Source: Nocardioides silvaticus (lineage in GTDB: Bacteria > Actinomycetota > Actinomycetes > Propionibacteriales > Nocardioidaceae). Taken from it: a stretch of DNA of 64,000 nucleotides. The translations under genes and the position numbers were made by a program. Below, in pieces: positions 46,425-54,527 of this stretch. Where the stretch lies: contig NZ_QGDD01000002.1 in the NCBI RefSeq assembly GCF_003160695.1, positions 558,001-622,000 of the forward strand, written 5' to 3'. The notes beneath the pieces were generated by a model. The model was not told the DNA's origin and searched no databases. It saw nothing but the letters and a program-made list of their open reading frames with translations. Each line of letters starts with the position of its first letter. Positions within the stretch are counted from its first letter, which is position 1.

Positions 46425-47105
46425 ATGCTCTCGATGGAGGAGATCTTCCCGCCGTTCGCCCTCCGGATCTCGTGCGGTCCCGTGACCCTGCGCGTCCTGC
46501 GCGACGACGACATACCGGAGGTGGTCGAGCTCGTCTGCGACGGGATCCAGGTCCCTGGTCTACCGATGCCCTTCCTCCGGGGCTGGCACGAGGAGCCGTT
46601 CGCGGTCGGCTCTCCGCAGGGGTTCCCCACGAGCTCGCTGCGGTGGTGGTGGACGCAGCGGGCGACGTTCGCCCCCGAGGAGTGGCGTCTCGCTCTCGTC
46701 GTCAGGCGCGACGGTGTGCTGGCCGGCATGCAGGACATGCATGCCGTGGACTACCCGCAGACCCGCCAGGTGCAGACGGGCTCGTGGCTGGGTCGGGCGC
46801 ACCAGGGGAGCGGCACCGGCACGTTGATGCGCCAGCTCGTCGTCGGCTTCGCGTTCGACGAGCTCGGCGCGGAGCGGTGCGAGTCCGGCTACATCGTGGG
46901 CAACGCCGCATCCGCGGGCGTCAGCCGCAAGGTGGGGTACCGCGAGAACGGCCGGCGCCGCCTGGCGCAGCTCACCCAGGACGGCAAGGTCGGCGTCGAC
47001 GAGCAACGCGTCGTCGTCACGCCCGAGAGCTACGTCCGTCCGGGCGACCCGGTCTCGATCGAGGGCGCCGACCGCGTTCGCCGCTTCCTCGGCATCGACC
47101 AATGA
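46425..47105 (+). CDS. GNAT family N-acetyltransferase
   Basis: A 226-residue protein of the RimJ/RimL-like GNAT type: LRVLRDDDIPEVVELV near the start, the acetyl-CoA loop GRAHQGSGTGTLMRQLVVGFAFDELG in the centre (QGxGxG/T), and NAASAGVSRKVGYRENGRRR at the end. The target may be an N-terminal amine or a small molecule. The start may be ATG 46425 or ATG 46434 (MEEIFPPF). It is divergent from helR and followed closely by an operator-like dyad and a VOC gene. Confidence 0.85.
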   Translation: MLSMEEIFPPFALRISCGPVTLRVLRDDDIPEVVELVCDGIQVPGLPMPFLRGWHEEPFAVGSPQGFPTSSLRWWWTQRATFAPEEWRLALVVRRDGVLAGMQDMHAVDYPQTRQVQTGSWLGRAHQGSGTGTLMRQLVVGFAFDELGAERCESGYIVGNAASAGVSRKVGYRENGRRRLAQLTQDGKVGVDEQRVVVTPESYVRPGDPVSIEGADRVRRFLGIDQ

Positions 47106-47123
47106 TATCTTGACATCAAGATA
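47106..47123. promoter_or_regulatory. Perfect operator-like palindrome TATCTTGA-CA-TCAAGATA
   Basis: Eight-base arms with a 2-nt centre, immediately after the acetyltransferase stop and 20 bp before the VOC start. It contains TTGACA (47110-47115) and has the look of a MarR-type binding site. No MarR gene is in the window. Confidence 0.6.
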
Positions 47124-47143
47124 ATTCTCCAGGAGGCGTTCTG

Positions 47144-47503
47144 ATGATCACCGGCTACGACCACGTGCAGGTCACCATCCCGCGGGACGGGGAGGACGTC
47201 GCCCGCACGTTCTACGGAGAGCTGCTGGCGATGGCGGAGATCCCGAAGCCGCCGGCGCTGGCGGCTCGCGGCGGCTGCTGGTTCCAGTCCGGGTCGGCCG
47301 TCATCCACCTCGGCGTCGAGGAGCCGTTCGCACCGGCCCGCAAGGCGCACCCAGCGTTCCTCGTCGAGGACCTCGACGCGCTGCAGACGCAGCTCGCCGA
47401 CGCCGGCCACGAGTGCACGAGAGCGGACGGCGAGATCCCCGGTGTCGTCCGGTTCCACACGTTCGACCCGTTCGGGAACCGGATCGAGTTCCAGCAGGCG
47501 TAG
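47144..47503 (+). CDS. VOC family protein behind the palindrome
   Basis: A 119-residue protein: GYDHVQVTIPRDGEDVARTFYGELLAM, then a VIHLGVEEPFAPARKAHPAFLVEDLDAL middle and FHTFDPFGNRIEFQQ end, a typical VOC monomer with His in DHVQV and Glu in IEFQ as ligand candidates. A strong AGGAGG lies 7 nt before the ATG. The 18-bp palindrome upstream indicates repressor control. Confidence 0.87.
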   Translation: MITGYDHVQVTIPRDGEDVARTFYGELLAMAEIPKPPALAARGGCWFQSGSAVIHLGVEEPFAPARKAHPAFLVEDLDALQTQLADAGHECTRADGEIPGVVRFHTFDPFGNRIEFQQA

Positions 47504-47519
47504 GCGAATCGCCGATAAG

Positions 47520-47532
47520 TGACATTATGTCA
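47520..47532. promoter_or_regulatory. Dyad TGACAT-T-ATGTCA upstream of the fourth VOC gene
   Basis: Six-base arms around a single centre base, 44 bp before the ATG at 47577 and placed where a -35 element or operator would be. Confidence 0.45.
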
Positions 47533-47563
47533 GTTAGAACGGATAGGGCCCTCTCCCGCGGCG

Positions 47564-47569
47564 TACGGT
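47564..47569 (+). promoter_or_regulatory. -10 box TACGGT of the fourth VOC gene
   Basis: TACGGT is 7 nt before the ATG at 47577, favouring that codon over the GTG at 47568 and ATG at 47571. Confidence 0.45.
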
Positions 47570-47576
47570 GATGGCC

Positions 47577-47963
47577 ATGGCTGACAGCGAGCTCGCCAGC
47601 GTCCGCTACCTCGTCGACGACGTCGAGGCGGCGGTCGAGTTCTACACGACCCACCTGGGGTTCACGCTCGAGATGAGCGCCGGCGCCGCCTTCGCCGACG
47701 TACGGCGCGGTGCGCTGCGACTCCTCGTGTCGGGAGCCGCCAGCTCCGGCGCCCGCGCAACTCCCCCTGACGTCGCCGCCGTGGCCGGGCGCAACCGCAT
47801 CCACCTGCAGTACGACGACCTCGTGTCCGAGATCGAACGCCTCGGGGAAGCCGGCCTGACCTTCGTCAGCGACCTCGTCTCAGGACCGGGCGGTCAACAG
47901 ATCCTGCTCGCCGATCCCTCGGGCAACCTGGTCGAGCTGTTCCAGCAGGCTCCGCGCGACTGA
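47577..47963 (+). CDS. VOC family protein
   Basis: A 128-residue protein: SVRYLVDDVEAAVEFYTTHLGFTLEM, NRIHLQYDDLVSEIERLGEAGLTFVSD, ILLADPSGNLVELFQ. The layout is that of a one-domain glyoxalase-fold protein. It is the last of four VOC genes within about 7 kb. The four differ clearly in sequence and are not recent duplicates. Confidence 0.87.
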   Translation: MADSELASVRYLVDDVEAAVEFYTTHLGFTLEMSAGAAFADVRRGALRLLVSGAASSGARATPPDVAAVAGRNRIHLQYDDLVSEIERLGEAGLTFVSDLVSGPGGQQILLADPSGNLVELFQQAPRD

Positions 47964-48008
47964 CATAACGCCACGCTGGGCGAATCAGTCGCTTGAACGC
48001 ACCTCGGC

Positions 48009-48851
48009 TCAGGCCGGCTGCGGGCCCAGCTGTGTCGTCGGCTCGGAGTCGATGATCACCGAGGTGAACCGGTAGATCGCGATCTCGGTGTAGCCGGTCT
48101 GCAGGTCGGAGTAGTCGCCACCGAGGCTGTTCACGCCGACGGTGATCACGTTCTTGCCGATCCGGATGTAGGACTGCCGGAGCGTGATGTCGAGCTCCGA
48201 GCCGTCCGGGTCGACGACGGTGCCGGACGCCGTCACGTTGACCTGGTCGTCGATGGTGTCGGTGGAGAGGGTGCCGTCGTAGGTGACGTCGAGGTCCCAC
48301 TCGAAGCCCTCGGTGTCGGTGCCGACCACCTCGGTGCAGGACCCCAGCACCTCGTGCAGGCCGTCGAACGCCTCCGCGACCGCGTTGCCGTCCTCGTACG
48401 ACGAGGCGCCGCTCGCGATCGACGGGTCGCCCTCGGAGTAGGTGTACTCGACGTCGTGCTCGCCGACCTCGATCGGGTCGAGGCTGTCGCTGATCACCTC
48501 GATGTCGCCGAAGCAGCCGGGCGAGCCGCTCTCGACGTCGGACTCGACCTGGCCGCCGGTCCAGTTCTCGCCGAGGTTCTCGGGCGCCAGCACGACGGAC
48601 TCGAGCTGCTCCTGGGTCAGCGCGGGACCGGAGTCGTCGACCGGGGTGTCGCCCTGCCCGTCCTGCCCGTCCTGACCGTCCTGACCGTCGGTGGGCCCGT
48701 CGATCACGTTGCCGTCGGCATCGACGACGACCGTCTCGGTCTCGGTCGCCTCGGCGTCGCCGCCGTCGTCACCGCAGCCGACGGCGAACAGCGAGACCAG
48801 GGCGAGGGTGCCGGCCGTCGCAAAAGTGCGGCGGGCAGGGACGTTCTTCAC
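48009..48851 (-). CDS. Secreted lipoprotein with Gly-Gln-Asp repeats, function unknown
   Basis: A 280-residue lipoprotein. The lipobox-like AVGC ends the signal peptide at about residue 26. An acidic linker follows that includes four GQD units, encoded by a 9-base repeat at 48652-48689. The globular part from about residue 75 contains two Cys (SGSPGCFGD and LGSCTEV) and resembles the PknH-type sensor/lipoprotein fold found in actinobacteria, although that is a guess. The start is GTG at 48851 with GGAGG 8 nt upstream. Confidence 0.7.
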   Translation of the reverse strand: MKNVPARRTFATAGTLALVSLFAVGCGDDGGDAEATETETVVVDADGNVIDGPTDGQDGQDGQDGQGDTPVDDSGPALTQEQLESVVLAPENLGENWTGGQVESDVESGSPGCFGDIEVISDSLDPIEVGEHDVEYTYSEGDPSIASGASSYEDGNAVAEAFDGLHEVLGSCTEVVGTDTEGFEWDLDVTYDGTLSTDTIDDQVNVTASGTVVDPDGSELDITLRQSYIRIGKNVITVGVNSLGGDYSDLQTGYTEIAIYRFTSVIIDSEPTTQLGPQPA

Positions 48852-48947
48852 GGGAGACCTCCAGGTAAAGGATCGAGACCTCCGGATGCTGCCACCCGTC
48901 GGCCCCGCCCAACCGCGGTTCGGGCCCGAATCGTTCTCAGGAACGAG

Positions 48948-49820
48948 TCACAGGGCTCGGAGCCGCGGAAGCACCTCTGCGCACATCCGCTCGGTCCACG
49001 CCACCGGGTCCTCGCCCTGCGGCATCAGCGTGACCAACTCGATCCCGAGCGCGGCGTACTCCCCCATCGTCGCGACGAAACCGTCGACGTCGGCCAGCGG
49101 GTCGGTGGCCTCGAAGATCATCGTCTTGCGGATCGCGTCGTAGTCGGTGCCGACCGCCTCGCAGTGACCGCGGAGCACGCCGAGCTTGTGCTCCATCACC
49201 TCCGGCGAGGAGCCGAAGATGTTGCACCACTGGGCGTACTGCGCGACGAACCGGAGCGTCTTCTTCTCCCCCGCTCCCCCGATCATGATCGGCGGGTGCG
49301 GCTGCGCCAGCGGCGGCGGCACGCAGATCGTCTCGGCGAGCTGGAAGTGCGCGCCGTCGTACGGACCGTCGTCGTCGCTCCACAGCTGCCGACAGATCTG
49401 GAGGGTCTCCTCGAGGCGCTCGAACCGCTCGGACGTCGAGGGGAAGGGTACGCCGAGGCCGACGTGCTCCCGCTCGTACCAGCCCGCGCCGATGCCCAGC
49501 AACGCCCGGCCGCCCGAGAGCCGGTCGAGCGTCGTGACGGTCTTCGCCAGCAGCCCCGGGTGCCGGTAGGTCGCTCCGGTGACCAGGGCGCTCAGCCGGA
49601 TCCGGTCGGTGACGGCGGCCACGTGCGCGAGGCTGAGGTAGGCCTCAAGCATCGGCTCCGCCGGCCCGCCCATGTTCTCCATCTGGAACCAGTGGTCCAT
49701 GACGGTGAACAGCTCCGCTCCCCCGGCCTCGGCGGCCTGGGCCGTCGCGACCAGCTTGTCGGTGAGGTGCTCCTCCCAACCAGGATGGGAGAAGTTCGCG
49801 TAGTGCACTCCGAGCTCCAC
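48948..49820 (-). CDS. LLM-class F420-dependent oxidoreductase
   Basis: A 290-residue TIM-barrel flavin-type enzyme: ELFTVMDHWFQMENMG, GKTVTTLDRLSGGRALLGIGAGWYEREHVGLGVPFPSTSERFERLEE and PIMIGGAGEKKTLR blocks are those of actinobacterial F420 luciferase-like proteins. The substrate is unknown. GTG at 49820 has a leaderless -10 box. It is divergent from the cyclophilin gene across a 50-bp region. Confidence 0.88.
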   Translation of the reverse strand: MELGVHYANFSHPGWEEHLTDKLVATAQAAEAGGAELFTVMDHWFQMENMGGPAEPMLEAYLSLAHVAAVTDRIRLSALVTGATYRHPGLLAKTVTTLDRLSGGRALLGIGAGWYEREHVGLGVPFPSTSERFERLEETLQICRQLWSDDDGPYDGAHFQLAETICVPPPLAQPHPPIMIGGAGEKKTLRFVAQYAQWCNIFGSSPEVMEHKLGVLRGHCEAVGTDYDAIRKTMIFEATDPLADVDGFVATMGEYAALGIELVTLMPQGEDPVAWTERMCAEVLPRLRAL

Positions 49821-49826
49821 ACGGAC

Positions 49827-49832
49827 ACCGTA
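49827..49832 (-). promoter_or_regulatory. -10 box TACGGT of the F420 oxidoreductase gene
   Basis: On the minus strand TACGGT, then GTCCGT, then the GTG start at 49820. Confidence 0.45.
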
Positions 49833-49857
49833 GTCAGGGCCCCAACCGGCCAGCGTC

Positions 49858-49863
49858 TACGCT
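49858..49863 (+). promoter_or_regulatory. -10 box TACGCT of the cyclophilin gene
   Basis: TACGCT is 7 nt before the ATG at 49871. The two outward -10 boxes are only 25 bp apart, so the divergent promoters must overlap upstream. Confidence 0.45.
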
Positions 49864-49870
49864 GCCCCGC

Positions 49871-50614
49871 ATGCGTGCTCGCACCTTCACCCGTCCGGCC
49901 CTCGCCGCCACCGCCCTCGTCCTCGCCCTCGGGCTCGCCGCCTGCGGTGACGACGACCCCGAGGACGAGGCCAGCGACAACTCCTCGACTGCGAGCGAGA
50001 CGACCGAGGACCCGACGGCGACCGGGACCGAGAGCGAGTCCGACGCCGGCGGCGCCACCGAGTGCGAGTACGTCTCTGACGGCACGGCCAGCGACGTCGA
50101 GCTCCCGCCCGCGACGCCGACGACGTCCGGTGAGGTGGAGGTGTCGATCGAGACCACGATCGGCCAGTTCGACCTGACCCTGGACGGCGACCGGACGCCG
50201 TGCACCACGAACTCGATGGTGTCGCTGGTCGAGCAGGGCTTCTACGACGGCACCACCTGCCACCGGATGACGGTCAGCCAGGGCTTCCAGGTGCTGCAGT
50301 GCGGCGACCCGACCGGCACCGGCTCCGGCGGCCCGGGCTACACGATCCCCGCCGAGTACGACGGCACCGAGACCTATCCCGCGGGAACCTTGGCCATGGC
50401 CCGGGCGCAGGACCCCGACAGTGGTGGCTCGCAGTTCTTCATCTGCTTCGGCGACACCGCGCTCGGCCCGGAGTACACCGTGTTCGGCACGGCCGACCAG
50501 GAGACCGTCGACGCGATCGCCGAGGCGGCGGAGGCCGGAGTCACGCCCGTGATGGGTCCCGAGGACGGCACGCCCAACACCGAGATCACGTTCGAGACCG
50601 CCACCCTCGACTGA
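49871..50614 (+). CDS. Cyclophilin-type peptidyl-prolyl isomerase lipoprotein
   Basis: A 247-residue protein. Signal peptide with lipobox LAAC at about residue 25, then an acidic Ser/Thr linker to residue 75. The cyclophilin domain has GFYDGTTCHRM, QCGDPTGTGSGGPGY and SGGSQFFICFGD, all catalytic-core motifs. It folds exported proteins at the cell surface and is the second isomerase lipoprotein in the window. Confidence 0.92.
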   Translation: MRARTFTRPALAATALVLALGLAACGDDDPEDEASDNSSTASETTEDPTATGTESESDAGGATECEYVSDGTASDVELPPATPTTSGEVEVSIETTIGQFDLTLDGDRTPCTTNSMVSLVEQGFYDGTTCHRMTVSQGFQVLQCGDPTGTGSGGPGYTIPAEYDGTETYPAGTLAMARAQDPDSGGSQFFICFGDTALGPEYTVFGTADQETVDAIAEAAEAGVTPVMGPEDGTPNTEITFETATLD

Positions 50615-50638
50615 CGGTTCTGGACGAGCTCAGCGGGC

Positions 50639-51535
50639 TCAGAGCGGGAACGTCACGCCGCTGAGCTTCTCCGAGACCTCCCACAACCGGCGGGCCAGCA
50701 CCGGGTCGGAGGCCGCCTTGCTGCGGCGCGCCGGCGCCGGCCACCCGTGCAGCTCGAGCCGGCCGTGCGGCCCGATGTAGGTGTCGCCCGGGACGTCCAT
50801 CGTGGCCGCGTAGACGGTGCAGAGCGCGCCGCGCCAGGCGGGCATGCTGACCAGCTTCTGCCCGTGGTAACCGATCCAGGTGATGACCGGGTTGCCGGTG
50901 CCGCTGGTGATGTTCGTCGACGACGCGCCCGGGTGCGCGCCGACCGCCCTGACCTCCGATCCCGCGCCGGTGAGCCGGCGCTGCAGCTCGGACATGAAGA
51001 GCAGGTCGGCCAGCTTGGACTGCGCGTAGGCGGCGAAGACCCGGTAGGGGCGCCGCTCCCAGTTGACGTCGTCGACGTCGAGGCCGCTCCCGCTGCGGTG
51101 CTCCCGCGAGCTGGTCACCACCACCCGGTCGCGGATCCGCGGCAGCAGCAGGTTGGCGAGCGCGAAGTGGCCGAGGTGGTTGGTCGCGAAGTGGGTCTCC
51201 ACCCCGTCCGCCGTCAGGCCGTACGGCGCGCCCAGCACGCCCGCGTTGTTCACGAGCACGTCGAGCCCGTCGTGCTCGTCCAGGAACGCGTCGACGAACG
51301 CGCGCACGGAGCCGAGGTCGGACACGTCGAGCTCACGGACGCTGACCCGCCCCGCGTCGTACCCCGGCACCTGGCGCGCCGCGGCCTCGCCCTTCTCGAG
51401 GTTGCGGCACGCCAGCACCACCTCGGCGCCGCGGGACCCGAGGATCCGGGCGACCTGGAAGCCGATGCCGCCGTTGGCGCCCGTGACGACGAACCTGCGA
51501 CCGGGCTGGGGCGGCACGGCGGTCCACGGGCGCAT
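50639..51535 (-). CDS. Short-chain dehydrogenase/reductase
   Basis: A 298-residue SDR of the retinol-dehydrogenase-like type: VVTGANGGIGFQVAR (cofactor), NNAGVLG, HFATNHLGHFALANLL, and the catalytic YAQSK near residue 178. The C-terminal region is long. The substrate is unknown. ATG at 51535 is preceded by a leaderless -10 box. It is divergent from rmuC. Confidence 0.9.
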   Translation of the reverse strand: MRPWTAVPPQPGRRFVVTGANGGIGFQVARILGSRGAEVVLACRNLEKGEAAARQVPGYDAGRVSVRELDVSDLGSVRAFVDAFLDEHDGLDVLVNNAGVLGAPYGLTADGVETHFATNHLGHFALANLLLPRIRDRVVVTSSREHRSGSGLDVDDVNWERRPYRVFAAYAQSKLADLLFMSELQRRLTGAGSEVRAVGAHPGASSTNITSGTGNPVITWIGYHGQKLVSMPAWRGALCTVYAATMDVPGDTYIGPHGRLELHGWPAPARRSKAASDPVLARRLWEVSEKLSGVTFPL

Positions 51536-51541
51536 GGCCCA

Positions 51542-51547
51542 AGACTA
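51542..51547 (-). promoter_or_regulatory. -10 box TAGTCT of the SDR gene
   Basis: On the minus strand TAGTCT, then TGGGCC, then ATG at 51535. Confidence 0.45.
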
Positions 51548-51599
51548 GGGAGTCGAGGTCCCCGGTTTCGACGGACCCGGCTGATTGACTGGTCCCATC

Positions 51600-52997
51600 A
51601 TGGAAACGATCGGTCTCTTGCTCCTCGGGCTCCTCGTCGGCGGCGCGCTCGGCGTCGTCGGCGGCTGGGTGCTCCGCGCTCGGGCGGTTCCCTCCTCGGC
51701 CTCTGCCGGCCCGTCCCTGGACGTGCTCGCGGCACGACACGAGGCCGAGCTCGAGCAGGTGCGCCGGGAGGCGGCCGAGGCGAGGGCGCAGGTCCAGTCC
51801 GACCTCGCCGGCGCCCAGGCCAGCCTCGACGAGCTGCGCGACGCGCTCGCCGCGGCGCGTGAGCAGCACCGGGAGGCGGTCTCCCAGCACCGGGCGCAGC
51901 AGGAGGAGCTGATGGCCCACCACCGGGCCCAGCAGCAGGAGCGCGAGCGCTCCGAGACGAGCCAGACCCAGGTCCTCAAGACCCTCACGCCGGTGGTGGA
52001 GCACCTCCGCTCGATGCAGCGCAAGGTCGACGACCTCGAGAAGTCCCGGGTCGCCCAGCACGCGGAGCTCGCCACCCAGATCCGGCACACCCAGCAGTCC
52101 GTCGAGGAGTCCCGCAAGGCCGCCGACACGCTGGCCTCGGTGCTCAAGAACAACTCGGTCCGCGGCGCCTGGGGCGAGACCCAGCTGCGCACCTTGGTGG
52201 AGACGGCCGGCCTCCTCAACCGGGTCGACTTCGAGCTCCAGCACTCCGTCGACGCCGACTCCGGCGAACGGCGTCCGGACATGGTCATCAACCTGCCCGG
52301 CGGCAAGCAGATGGCGATCGACGCCAAGGCGCCCTACAACTCGTTCATGGACGCCCAGCGCGAGGGCATCGAGCCCGAGGCCCGGCAGCGGCTGCTGCTC
52401 GACCACGCCAAGCGCGTGCGCAGCCACGTCGACAGCCTCGCCAAGAAGGGCTACTGGACCGGCCTGCCCGTCAGCCCCGAGTTCACGGTGGCGTTCATCC
52501 CCAACGAGCAGCTGCTCAACGCGGCTCTCGACGTCGACCCCTCGCTGATGGAGCACGCGTTCCAGCAGGGCATCGTGCTGGCCACGCCGACCAACCTCTG
52601 GAGCATGCTCAAGACGGTCGCGTTCACGTGGAAGCAGGAGGCGCTCACCGAGGACGCCCAGCAGCTGTTCGAGCTCGGCCAGGTCCTCTACCGGCGCATC
52701 GTCAAGCTCGCCGACCACGTCGACAAGCTGGGCCGGTCCATCCAGCGCAGCGTCAAGGACTACAACGCCTTCACCGGGTCGCTCGAGCGGTCGGTGCTCC
52801 CGGCGGCGCGCAAGCTCAACGCAGCCGAGCCGCTGGCCGCGCAGATCACCGCGCCGGCGGTGATCGAGGAGGCACCCCGCGCCCTCACCAGCGGCGACTT
52901 CGAGGCGATCGCCGACATCGAGCGGGAAGAGCTGACCTTCGACTTCGACATCCCCGAGACCGACGTCGTCGAGCATCCGGAGCACGACGCGGGCTAG
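51600..52997 (+). CDS. rmuC: RmuC family DNA recombination protein
   Basis: A 465-residue protein. N-terminal membrane helix (IGLLLLGLLVGGALGVVGGWVL), long coiled coil over about residues 35-175, then the RmuC nuclease-like core with NSVRGAWGETQLRTLVETAGLL, RPDMVINLPGGKQMAIDAKAPYNSF and FIPNEQLLNAALDVDPSLMEHAF. It is thought to limit inversions at short repeats. The ATG at 51600 is chosen because it directly starts the membrane helix. Its TAG stop forms part of the tldD -10 box. Confidence 0.93.
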   Translation: METIGLLLLGLLVGGALGVVGGWVLRARAVPSSASAGPSLDVLAARHEAELEQVRREAAEARAQVQSDLAGAQASLDELRDALAAAREQHREAVSQHRAQQEELMAHHRAQQQERERSETSQTQVLKTLTPVVEHLRSMQRKVDDLEKSRVAQHAELATQIRHTQQSVEESRKAADTLASVLKNNSVRGAWGETQLRTLVETAGLLNRVDFELQHSVDADSGERRPDMVINLPGGKQMAIDAKAPYNSFMDAQREGIEPEARQRLLLDHAKRVRSHVDSLAKKGYWTGLPVSPEFTVAFIPNEQLLNAALDVDPSLMEHAFQQGIVLATPTNLWSMLKTVAFTWKQEALTEDAQQLFELGQVLYRRIVKLADHVDKLGRSIQRSVKDYNAFTGSLERSVLPAARKLNAAEPLAAQITAPAVIEEAPRALTSGDFEAIADIEREELTFDFDIPETDVVEHPEHDAG

Positions 52998-53000
52998 GTT
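52995..53000 (+). promoter_or_regulatory. -10 box TAGGTT of tldD, overlapping the rmuC stop codon
   Basis: TAG at 52995-52997 ends rmuC; TAGGTT is followed by CTCCTC and the tldD ATG at 53007. Confidence 0.5.
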
Positions 53001-53006
53001 CTCCTC

Positions 53007-54527
53007 ATGCCCGAGGTCGACCCCTCCTTCCTCGCCCTCCCCTACCGCAGGCTCGGTGACGTCGCCCTGGCCCGCGCGTCGGAGCTGGGCGCCGGTCACG
53101 CGGACTTCCGGTTCGAGCGGATCCGCTCGCAGCGGATCCTGGTGCGTGACGGAGCGCTGCAAGGCGCGGCCGATGTCGACACGATCGGTTTCGCGGTGCG
53201 TGTGGTCCACGGCGGTGCCTGGGGCTTCGCGTCCGGTGTCGTCCTCACCGAGGACGAGGCGGCCCGGGTCGCCGACACCGCGGTGGCCGTCGCGAAGGTC
53301 GCGGCCACGATGACCACCACGCCGGTCGAGCTGGCGCCCGAGCCGGTCCACGACGACGTGACCTGGGTGTCGTCGTACGCCGTCGACCCGTTCGGCGTGC
53401 CCACGGCCGACAAGACCGCTGTGCTGGCCGACTGGACGGCGCGGCTGTGCCGGGGCGCTGCGGTCGACCACGCGACCGCGTCGTTCTACGCCGTCCAGGA
53501 GAACAAGTACTACGCCGATGTCTCCGGCACCCGCACCACCCAGCAGCGGGTCCGGCTGCAGCCCGGCTTCGAGGCCATGGGCGGCACCTCGGAGGTCTTC
53601 GACTCGATGGCGAGCATCGCTCCCCCGGTCGGCCGCGGCTGGGAGTACGTCGTGGGTGGGCCGTCCGACGGTGCCTGGGACTGGGACGCCGAGCTGGACG
53701 AGGTGCCTGGGCTGCTGGCCGACAAGCTCAAGGCGCCGAGCGTCGAGGCCGGCCGCTACGACCTGGTGATCCACCCCTCCAACTTGTGGCTGACCATCCA
53801 CGAGTCGATCGGCCACGCCACCGAGCTCGACCGGGCGCTCGGCTACGAGGCCAACTACGCCGGCACCAGCTTCGCCACCCCCGACCAGATCGGCACCCTG
53901 CGCTACGGCAGCCCGGTCATGCACGTCACCGGGGACCGCACCGTCGAGCACGGCCTGGCGACCATCGGCTACGACGACGAGGGCGTGGCGACCCAGCAGT
54001 GGGACATCGTGCGCGACGGGACCCTCGTCGGGTTCCAGCTGGACCGGTCGATGGCGGCGCTGATGCCCGAGCTGAACGCCGGACGCTCCAACGGCTGCGC
54101 CTTCGCCGACTCCCCCGGTCACATCCCGATCCAGCGGATGGCCAACGTGTCGCTGCAACCGGACCCGGACGGCCCCACCACCGAGGACCTGATCGCCCGG
54201 GTCGAGCGCGGGATCTACGTCGTCGGCGACAAGTCGTGGTCGATCGACATGCAGCGGTTCAACTTCCAGTTCACCGGGCAGCGGTTCTTCCGGATCGTCG
54301 ACGGCCGGCTGGCCGGCCAGGTGCGCGACGTCGCCTACCAGGCGACGACCACCGACTTCTGGGGATCGATGGAGGCCGTCGGCGGCCCGGACACGTGGAT
54401 GCTCGGCGGCGCGTTCAACTGCGGGAAGGCCCAGCCCGGCCAGGTGGCTGCGGTGAGCCACGGCTGCCCGACCGCGTTGTTCCGCGACGTGAGGATCCTC
54501 AACACCACCGAGGAGGGCGGCCAGTGA
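53007..54527 (+). CDS. tldD: TldD family metalloprotease subunit
   Basis: A 506-residue protein. The zinc motif HESIGH (His265, Glu266, His269) is intact. GGTSEVFDSM, NAGRSNGCAFADSPG and FNCGKAQPGQ are conserved TldD blocks. With TldE it forms a heterodimeric chamber protease that trims unfolded peptides and matures some RiPPs in other bacteria. The stop overlaps the GTG of the next gene, consistent with a 1:1 complex. Confidence 0.94.
   Translation: MPEVDPSFLALPYRRLGDVALARASELGAGHADFRFERIRSQRILVRDGALQGAADVDTIGFAVRVVHGGAWGFASGVVLTEDEAARVADTAVAVAKVAATMTTTPVELAPEPVHDDVTWVSSYAVDPFGVPTADKTAVLADWTARLCRGAAVDHATASFYAVQENKYYADVSGTRTTQQRVRLQPGFEAMGGTSEVFDSMASIAPPVGRGWEYVVGGPSDGAWDWDAELDEVPGLLADKLKAPSVEAGRYDLVIHPSNLWLTIHESIGHATELDRALGYEANYAGTSFATPDQIGTLRYGSPVMHVTGDRTVEHGLATIGYDDEGVATQQWDIVRDGTLVGFQLDRSMAALMPELNAGRSNGCAFADSPGHIPIQRMANVSLQPDPDGPTTEDLIARVERGIYVVGDKSWSIDMQRFNFQFTGQRFFRIVDGRLAGQVRDVAYQATTTDFWGSMEAVGGPDTWMLGGAFNCGKAQPGQVAAVSHGCPTALFRDVRILNTTEEGGQ

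Noticed and set aside
48652..48689. Four tandem 9-base units
   Set aside because: They encode GQD repeats in the acidic linker of a lipoprotein, so they are a coding low-complexity tract and not a CRISPR or regulatory repeat.
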